From contig JBBHKE010001969.1 of NCBI GenBank assembly GCA_037447655.1, positions 1 through 62,000 on the forward strand: a stretch of 62,000 nt of DNA. The letters run 5' to 3'. Positions within the stretch are counted from its first letter, which is position 1; each line of letters begins with the position of its first letter. The translations under genes and the position numbers were made by a program. This document shows positions 55,101 to 62,000 of this stretch, piece by piece. Origin of the DNA: Zygnema cylindricum (Eukaryota; Streptophyta; Zygnematophyceae; Zygnematales; Zygnemataceae). Under the pieces are notes generated by a model. That model was not told the origin of the DNA, ran no database searches, and was given only the letters and a program-made list of their open reading frames with translations.

Positions 55101-56729
55101 CAGTGTACATGAAATGACCAGGCTGAATAACCAAGAAAACAGCTATGTTCAGTCTATTGTGGACTAGTTAAAATGATTACCCCCAGGCAGGATAATTGAG
55201 TGTTGCCAACGAATCCATGAAGCATGAAGCCAGTCGCCCTAATCCACCATTTCCAAGAGCAGGATCCCTTTCTTCCTCTGCCTGCATGCTTGACAAATCT
55301 TTGAAAAGGCCAATCATAACCAAAACATGCAATATTTGCTAGTCTCCAAAGTGCAACAGGATTGGACAACATGGTTCCATATTTTTTGCAATGACGGGTT
55401 TCATATTATCAATAGACTCAAAATGCAGGACACTTTCAATTTCTACAAGCAGGGGCAAACAGTCCAGCCAAAATAGGACAAATGCAGCATGATTACCAGC
55501 AACCCAGAAAAAAGACTACACGTGGCACATTCACTACACATGTAAATGCTCCCAAAACAAAAAGAACCTAGTACAAATAATCATCAAAATCGTTATTCAT
55601 AAATTACTTTTAAAGTGGAACATGATGCTGAGAGCTGTAAACAGACGAAAGAGCATAGGAAACGAAATGTACATTAACACATTTCTTCAATCATCATTTT
55701 TTACATCCGTAAAAGTATGTGACATACCGCATCCTCTAAGCTGTACCCCAGTCTCATAAGCGCGTCCCCGTACTCACCCTGCAAACCTCTCCAAAGCAGC
55801 TCTTGAGAACAAAAAACCACATAATCCCAGACTAATACGGGTAGCTTGGAAGAAAGCACTGCTAGATACACAACACCATTAAAGAGGAAGACCACATAAG
55901 AATTTTCAAGATGGGCACTAAAACAACTAGATGCTCCTAATGATCCATGGATCCAAGTTCATCAATTGTCTGATAGCCAGAGGGAGGGAGTTAAAAGACG
56001 CAGTCACCAGTGCATCAAAAAATGTTCAAGTACCTTCAACTGTTGTGACAAGGAACACAACCGTCAGGCATCAGTAGTCAGGGAATGGCTGTAACAAAAA
56101 TGCAACGCTACTCAGGCTGATATTCGTGGCTGTGTTATTTCCAAACGACGAATAAGAACTGAAGAAATCCTACGCTCTGTATCTTCAGAATATAACTTAC
56201 ATAAAAAAGCATGTCTCTTTCGATATCACACCTGAGACAATACCTTGCAGAATAATCATGGCAACACCTTTGCACTCCTAAATGGTAAAAAATATGGTAG
56301 AAAATATTCTGGGTCCAAACATGCAAATCATAAGTCATCTTAAGGCTCGTCCTTGCTTCCCTTCAGTCCTCTGTCAAGCAATACAATTAGCAAAGTTGAT
56401 GCGCACTTGGCAAGAGAATGATCCTGAGTGATAACATTCAGGGCAAGAATAAAATCTGACCTTTAGGCCTAAGTTGTAAACCGCATTCTGTAAAGATCGC
56501 CCGACAAGAAACTCCAATGACAAATAATAAACAATTTTGGGATCCTGAACCCAAAGGAATCATAGTCGTGTGAGGAAAATTCATTTTTTCAAGAAAGAAC
56601 GTATAAGCATAGCTGACTGCATAAATTCAGTTGGTTGCCCGTGCTTAATCCAAAGACTGTATGGCATGGGTGTTAAAGGGAGTAAGTGGAGCGATTGAAA
56701 AAAGGGACAGAGAGATGAGAGAAGGGGAG

Positions 56730-56776
<47 letters not shown>

Positions 56777-57225
56777 ATTATGTTAAAGAGTTCCTTGCCT
56801 GACAGACATGGATCCTATGTCCCACACATGATATATAGAGAAAAAGAGAGAGACGGAGAGGTAGGGGAAGGCAGCAGGACAACGAACACAAGAAACATTC
56901 TCATTTACTAGCAGCCATAACCCTAACCCTAGTTTCAGCTCACCGTCTCCTTGTAATACTCTTGCGTATCTGCCCAGTTTTCGATCTGACGTTCCATGAC
57001 GCTGAGCGCAGTTGCGTTATAGATCACAGAGGCATCCGGATGTTCTTTCCTGCGTGCTAGGGTATATTCTGCATGATGAGATATAGACGCTTCCACGGCT
57101 GCCACGTCGCATGGCAGATACGTTAACTGACGAGGACCTCCTGAGGATGGAGAGTCCTTCTCATGCAACGAAAAGTCACTGTCGACTTCCCCATTCATGA
57201 TTCCGAAACCATCATGACAGTCCAT
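43182..57225 (-). CDS. PHS: Alpha-glucan (starch/glycogen) phosphorylase, cytosolic type, 20 exons
   Basis: PLP enzyme releasing glucose 1-phosphate from alpha-1,4-glucan ends. Exons (minus strand): 57225-56944, 56544-56461, 55778-55728, 55281-55181, 53650-53369, 52879-52702, 52443-52312, 52121-52075, 51845-51728, 51416-51150, 50166-50110, 49683-49573, 48640-48536, 48319-48153, 47666-47579, 47307-47056, 45643-45518, 45181-45128, 43408-43331, 43292-43182. All are GT-AG and in phase, giving 896 residues. Landmarks in order: [146 protein letters not shown] (PLP lysine about residue 716), [17 protein letters not shown]. It has no transit peptide and no plastid-type ~80-residue insertion; the tail is acidic. 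The start at 57225 has CCATGG context. The exon 14 acceptor could be 48313 instead of 48319. Confidence 0.93.
43440..43625. repeat. GA-rich repeats in phosphorylase intron 18
   Basis: GAGAGG units at 43445-43475, then two related blocks in which AAGCAGTGGGAGAGAGAG and CAATCAGTGGGAGAGAGAG recur. CT-rich in the sense strand. Confidence 0.8.
44470..44745. repeat. GA-rich repeats in phosphorylase intron 18, second block
   Basis: GATCAGTGGGAGAGGGAGAG starts two purine blocks (44472 and 44568), separated by a short unique piece. The GATCAGTGGGAGAG lead-in is shared with the block at 43500-43600, suggesting spread of a larger unit. Confidence 0.8.
46085..46535. mobile_element. Possible ~445-bp MITE in phosphorylase intron 16
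   Basis: GAAATCTCACGACCGGCTAAAA at the left is mirrored by TTTTAGCTGGTCGTGAAATT at the right. Further in, GGAACTGAAACATAGAAACA is mirrored by TTGTTTCTATGTTCC..TTTCAGTT. The long inverted ends suggest a foldback-type MITE; no target duplication was confirmed. Confidence 0.5.
50640..51630 (-). repeat. Source segment of the inverted duplication (phosphorylase intron 9 to intron 10)
   Basis: The functional partner of 40365-41410. It contains exon 10 (51416-51150) plus about 210 bp of intron 9 and 500 bp of intron 10. The intact reading frame here and the stop in the other copy show which is parental. Confidence 0.85.
56700..56775. repeat. (GA)n microsatellite in phosphorylase intron 1
   Basis: About 20 uninterrupted GA/AG dinucleotides after a purine-rich lead-in. 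A shorter GA tract follows at 56840-56865. Confidence 0.9.
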
Positions 57226-57826
57226 GGAGGGGGACGATAACGGAGAGACGTCAAAGAGAGGAACAAGGAAAGAGAAAAGAAAGTGCTTATTTAGTGGAAG
57301 CCATTATGTTTAATCGTGAATTCAATATTGGTAAAGAAGACTCCACTTTATGCTTGGATCGCAAGAAATACGCATGCGACTTCATACGATCTTTGTGTGA
57401 CAAAATGTGAATGTGTGCGATGGATTTGAAAATGTTCCCGCAAGTTGGAACGACGGGATTAAGTTCTGCGACTTACTGTGTCCGTGCGATTAACCAACAA
57501 GGTCTATAATATCTATTGAGGCTCGTGCGACGGCTTTGCGAAAAGGCCCGACAACGATACAATGCGAGTATTCCGGAATTCTTGGAGCGGCAGACTGCTG
57601 ATGCCAAGTTTTACCTGCCACGTGTTCAGCGGGCAAAGGAAAGAAGACATTTAGATTGCCGCTTCAGTACTCGGGCAGACCTTCAATTGTTTTGTTGCTG
57701 ACATTTTATTGTTGCTGCCCCCGTGTGGTGACATCACTCCTACGTTCACATGAGCTTCTATTTCCCATGTGACGAAAGAGTGGTGTCAGAAATCCCATGT
57801 GGGGGTTAGAACCGCTGCCCCCGTCG
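57226..57826. promoter_or_regulatory. Upstream region of the phosphorylase gene
   Basis: Presumed 5' leader and promoter of the minus-strand gene. It is GC-richer than its surroundings around 57530-57730 and holds an unidentified 61-codon plus-strand frame (57516-57701, Arg-rich). No promoter motif can be named. Confidence 0.4.
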
Positions 57827-57829
57827 CTA

Positions 57830-58265
57830 CACCGCCAATCGCTATTAGCGTATTGAACGCTAATTCGGTCCCGCTTTTTTTTTCCAAATTCTTAAATAGC
57901 ATAAATTATTCTGTTTTTTCCTTTACGCCATTTAGGGTTTCCTGTCCAATTAGCGTAAAAACGAAAGTACGCTGTCATTTAAATAGTGTGGTGTACGGTA
58001 AGTGTTCGACCGTACAAATTTGTACCTTTTAAGTGAAAAAGTATAATTAATGAGTTTTAGTAACTGCGGACGCATGAGAATATGCGCTCTAAAAAGGAGA
58101 TGAAATCGGGCTGTCAAATATCACGTTCGCACATATTCGTCCAGCAACCACGTTTCGACTGTGTGAACGTACGATTTGTGTACGATTTGTCAGATTTTAT
58201 ACAAATGCCCATATTAGTGTAAGCATGTTTGCAAACGACATATATTTTTTTCAAAGACCCAAATT
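57830..58265. mobile_element. CACCG-family element, left end only
   Basis: TA + CACCGCCAATCGCTATTAGC, then GAACGCTAATTCGGTCCCGC, AATAGTGTGGTGTACGG and CGACCGTACAAATTTGTACC, matching the left halves of the copies at 8296, 9384 and (reversed) 16941. No mirrored right end was found; the element appears cut where GGGTATGTCCCCATGT begins at 58269. Confidence 0.65.
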
Positions 58266-58415
58266 AGCATTAGGGTATGTCCCCATGTACTTGTAACTTA
58301 GCGATCATACTTTGTATTTTAGCGCGGATCCTCCAGACCCGGTTTTCAAGTGTCCATTAGTGTAAGAACGTAATCGTAACTTAAATGTGTGACGATTGTA
58401 TACGTCGACAATTTT

Positions 58416-59608
58416 TGTGACGGTTGTCAATGTCTACAAACTGTGTTGTCGCACGTTATTTTTTGGAACTGCTTGTGACGTCGCATGTCTTACCATGATA
58501 TTGTAGACTTACCGCCTTCCAGCCTGTGCAGTTTCACGGTTGAAGAAGATGTGCTTTGCCTTTGCGCCACCTGTCCGCTCGACGTGAAATGGCATTGGAA
58601 TTTCGAGACCCCTGCAAAAAAAATATATATGTACTGAACGAAAAAGGACAAAACCAAACAAATTGTGTACTTTTCTTCGTCGTATTGAACGGAAAAGGAC
58701 AAAACATAGCGAATTCTGTACTTTTCTTTGTCCTTGGAAATCGTATGAAAATTTTCGAAAATTACAGCACGTGCGAATATATGTTCCTATTTGTTTATCT
58801 TAAATACCTAGTTTCAAAACACATCGCGCATGTGTTTTAAACATAAGTTTGAAGATGACGTTTTTTGTCGCGGAAGTGGGTCGAATAACACAAGACAAAT
58901 TTTCGTACATCTTGAGTTCGAGGATGACGCAAGTTGTACTCTACAAATCTGCGATTCCTTCGTACGTTTGCAACTTAGGGTATGTCCCCATGTGCATAAG
59001 GGTTTTTTTTCTGTCGTTTTCCTGTAAAATTTAGCGTCGTACTGCCTAAGTTGCAACCGTACGAAGGAATCGCAAATTTGTAGAGTACAATTTGCGTCAT
59101 CCTTGAATTTAGGATGTATGAAAATTTGTCGTTTTGTGTTTTTCGACCCACTTCCACGACAAAAAACATCATCTTCAACCTTACGTTTAAAACACATGCG
59201 CGATGTGTTTTAAAAATATGTATTTTCGATAAACAAATAGGAACACATATTCGCACGTGCCGTAGTTTTCGAAAATTTTCATACGATTTACAAGGACAAA
59301 GAAAAGTACATAATTCGCTATGTTTTGTCTGTTTGCGTTCAAATACGACGAAGAAAAGTACACAATTTGTTTGGTTTTGTCCGTTTTTTAGGGTTACGGA
59401 TTTCTTTTTTGCAAGGGTTTTCAAATTCTGATGCCATTTCACGTCAACCGGATAGGAGACGCAAAGGCAAAGCGCCTCGTTTTCAACCGTGAAACGACAC
59501 AGGCTGGAAGGCGGTACGTCTACAATGTCACGGTAAGACACGCGACGTCACAAGCAGTTCCAAAAAATAACCTGTGACCACAGATTGTAGACGTTCACAA
59601 CCGTCACA
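58416..59608. mobile_element. 1.2-kb foldback element, two ~563-bp inverted arms
   Basis: Arm 1 (58416-58978) and arm 2 (59046-59608) are highly similar inverted copies around a 67-nt centre. Matching blocks include TGTGACGGTTGT at the tips, TTTTTTGGAACTGCTTGTGA, GGACAAAGAAAAGTAC, ATTTTCATACGATT, AAACACATGCGCGATGTG, and CTAAGTTGCAA at the inner ends. The frames on the two strands mirror each other for that reason. The centre starts with GGTATGTCCCCATGT. No protein is recognised. If transcribed it would fold into a long hairpin. Confidence 0.88.
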
Positions 59609-60359
59609 GGTATTGTCTGTTGTCCATAGCCATTTCCAGCCATGGATTTACCCTCGGAAGCACCACAGACTACCCCAAAAACAGCCTACTTTGAGTCCAC
59701 TCAGAATTCTACAGAATAAACAAAACAATCTGAAACTACATGAACAGATAATTTCTAGGCCATTTAGTATTCCCACAAAATTTCATATAAAATTACTAGA
59801 CAGACTTATCACATCACTCAGTCAAAGTTGCAGAAAAACAGTCAGCCAAAACTTTGATAAATCTGACCAGCTTCACAATAAAGCCCCAAGCAAACCAGAC
59901 GCACAATAGGTCTGAAATTTTTCCAAAATATTACCAATAGAATGAGGAACTCACATGCAAAATTTCAGATAATTCTGCCAATACATCTGAGAGAAATCTT
60001 CAGATGAAAATTACCAAAAAGGAGCAAAAACAGTTTTTGTCCAAAAAGTTCCTAAGTCCAAAATGACTAAGTCCTACATAATAAACACTAGAGCTTACTA
60101 CTGACTGTACGGAGGCATACCTAGTAGTAATCAATCAACTACCTCTGTAATGTGAGTACCCGAATACTTCGTGATATGTAACTAATAGATCTACACTAAT
60201 AATTAATACACATAGGACTAAACATTGTTGTAAATATTTACAAACCCCACGAATTTCGTCAAAAGAATCTGGACCGTCCAAAATAAATATCATGTGATGG
60301 ACGCGATTTCGCGTCCCTCACCAAAATGACCAAACTGACGGCGCCGCCGTCCGTAGCTC
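59609..60359. other. Intergenic, no gene seen
   Basis: AT-rich, without recognisable frame or repeat. Confidence 0.5.
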
Positions 60360-60362
60360 TTA

Positions 60363-61080
60363 GGGTGAAGTTCCATTAGACGAAAAGTGGGGTTCGTTAC
60401 TGGACGCCGTATTCTTTCGTACATCGCCGTACAGAGCCGTACCATTTTTATTTTTTTTGTCAGACGAAACATCGTTACTGGAAAGCTGTCGGGAAGCTCC
60501 AATGATGTAGGCGTAATTCTTGACCGTTGGATGTTTCACTTTTTGAGATCCATGAAGCAATCGGGCACATCATCTAGTGGGCCCCAACTCTCCTCGCCAA
60601 AGAGAGTAGGGGCCCACTAGATGATTTCTATTGGTACACGTCAAAAAGCAAAAAAATATATCTACTTTGAAAATGCGATCACATGCGTGCACGTCGTACA
60701 GGCCATTTGCCACCTGCCACGTTGGATACAAGTCAGCCGAAAGTATCATCGCACGCTCCGTCAGGCATCCACCGACCTTCAAAGCTTGCTGCGTCTTTTT
60801 TACATGCCGTTTCGAAATTTTGATTTCCGTTTTCAAATTAAAGTCTAGCCTCAAACTTTTCGTACGAATCATTTACCACCTCTGCTGGTACATATATTAT
60901 CGTTAAGATTTTCCGTTTGAAAAATCTTTTTAGATTTTCAAAATGTGAACCCTAGCTGCGTTGCACCAATCATAATTTCGACAGGTTTTTCACTAGCCGA
61001 CACAATGGAGCAGACTTCCAGTAAACGGTGTCAGTAGACTTCTCCGTACATTTATTGGGACCGTCTATTGGAACTTCACC
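60363..61080. mobile_element. TTA-flanked TIR element (PIF/Harbinger-like MITE)
   Basis: GGGTGAAGTTCCATTAGACG at the left is mirrored by CGTCTATTGGAACTTCACCC at the right (19 of 20 matching). TTA flanks both ends (60360-60362 and 61081-61083). A 3-bp TTA duplication and a GGG start fit PIF/Harbinger (Tourist-like) elements. No transposase; 718 bp. Confidence 0.75.
60569..60625. repeat. 57-nt hairpin, 24-bp stem and 9-nt loop
   Basis: ATCATCTAGTGGGCCCCA + ACTCTC pairs with GAGAGT + AGGGGCCCACTAGATGAT; one A-A mismatch; loop CTCGCCAAA. It sits inside the Harbinger-like element. Confidence 0.9.
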
Positions 61081-61083
61081 CTT

Positions 61084-62000
61084 ATTCGACATAATTGATG
61101 TCGTGTCACGTGGTCACACAATCCACTTGACGAACTGACGTCACTTCATCCAAATTAGTCTGTATCGGCTGGGTCCTTTTCACTCAATGTCGCTCGCTCC
61201 ACTTTCAGTTCGAATTCCTTTCATCATCATTATGATTCATACCTGTGGCGTACCTTTACAAAACATTCCAGATCGGATCGTTTCGCGATCTGCTGTACAT
61301 TTGACTCATATATTCTGTATCTTTCCTTACGTTTGTTTGCGCCACTCAAATAATTCCGTACATCCCTAAACAATTAGTACCATTACTCCCCCAATTCGCA
61401 AATCCATTCGAACCTCCACAGTATATCAAGATAGCATACGCATTAAAAATTGCGTCAAGTATTCACGAACCATTGTGTACGCACAAAACGTCGTGTACGC
61501 ACGAAACCAACTTTTCAAAAACAACATTGTTGACGTATACTGAAATTTGGTGGTCTCTATTGACGCACAGAATGGAGCAGCCTATGTAAAGCCTCTAGGA
61601 TAATATTTGCCCCTTCCACTTTCCCACTGAATAAGTGCCGCCCAGGCTCACAAATATTCTGACCACCCTAAATATTCTGACCACCCTCACCCCTGTGAGG
61701 AGAAGACTCCCTTGAGTCAAACGCAAAAAGAATCACTGAATTTGCTCCCTTGGGCAGTAAGTTATGGCTGGTCAAAGATTAACTTTATAGTTAAAAGCTC
61801 TCTTAGAGAGAGGTACCTAAATATCACTAAGTCTTGATCTGCCTACTCACGACTACCTACTTCTAAACCTTAGTCCAATAGGAACACTATATAGTACAAG
61901 AAGGTACAGTGGGCGATGTACTTATTGTACGTCCATTGTACGACATGGTCTACAAGGTGACACCTCTCAAATCGAGAGCCATGGTTCCTCCTCCCATCTT
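61084..62000. other. Right-edge region, no gene seen
   Basis: Mixed composition. AAATATTCTGACCACCCT occurs twice in tandem at 61651-61688. No protein-like frame; nothing else could be assigned. Confidence 0.45.

Noticed and set aside
55154-55372. Minus-strand frame ending [15 protein letters not shown]
   Set aside because: It is the wrong frame over phosphorylase exon 4; the correct one reads [20 protein letters not shown].
56918-56932. Telomere-like CCCTAACCCTA
   Set aside because: Only two units, inside the phosphorylase gene next to exon 1.
57516-57701. 61-codon Arg-rich plus-strand frame
   Set aside because: The region is GC-richer and the peptide is plausible, but there is no recognisable domain, splice partner or start context; noted only as part of the upstream region.
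58814-59541. Mirrored open frames (MCFKRKVEDDVFCRGS and its plus-strand twin)
   Set aside because: The same sequence is read in both arms of the foldback; no family match, and the frames end in the arms at unrelated points.

Overview
The window looks like nuclear DNA from an AT-rich, intron-rich and transposon-rich member of the green plant lineage (streptophyte). The evidence is a Ser/Ala-rich plastid transit peptide on a plant-type diaminopimelate decarboxylase, GT-AG split genes with 5-20 exons, FAR1/MULE and hAT transposon relics, and several MITE families. A charophyte alga or an early-diverging land plant would fit; I cannot name the species from sequence alone.

Three host genes are supported. 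(1) Minus strand, 249-4370: the 5' part of plastid diaminopimelate decarboxylase (last step of lysine synthesis); it runs off the left edge. (2) Plus strand, 38070-39692: an intronless, complete DPH1 (first step of diphthamide synthesis on elongation factor 2). (3) Minus strand, 43182-57225: a complete 20-exon alpha-glucan phosphorylase. I assembled its exons by hand; they sum to 2691 nt (896 codons plus stop) and every junction is GT-AG and in phase. DPH1 and the phosphorylase are convergent, and the space between them holds an inverted, decayed copy of the phosphorylase exon 10 region. The three genes have no common pathway.

Everything else is mobile or repetitive DNA. 4440-10560 is a patchwork of terminal-inverted-repeat elements: a CATAGTTGTTC-ended family, TA-flanked CACCG-ended elements, and a 364-bp hAT-type MITE with an 8-bp target duplication. 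10690-17356 is a broken MULE/FAR1-type transposase gene with a zinc knuckle and an OTU protease domain; the OTU domain is split by a 2.7-kb nested insertion that carries GA-rich DNA and a 13 x 21-bp palindromic TGACGT array. 20617-24485 is a 3.9-kb degenerate satellite built on a TTTTTTGCACTCGCGT core. 24500-32500 is very AT-rich low-complexity DNA with an old direct duplication. 32531-36415 is a decayed hAT element with transposase remnants, a CTAGTACTAG-rich repeat block and a 175-bp tandem repeat. 57226-62000, upstream of the phosphorylase, holds a CACCG-type element, a 1.2-kb foldback with arms of about 560 bp, and a TTA-flanked Harbinger-like element carrying a 24-bp-stem hairpin.

The long uninterrupted reading frames in the GA-rich and satellite tracts are composition artefacts. 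All gene models are read by eye; no search or alignment program was run.
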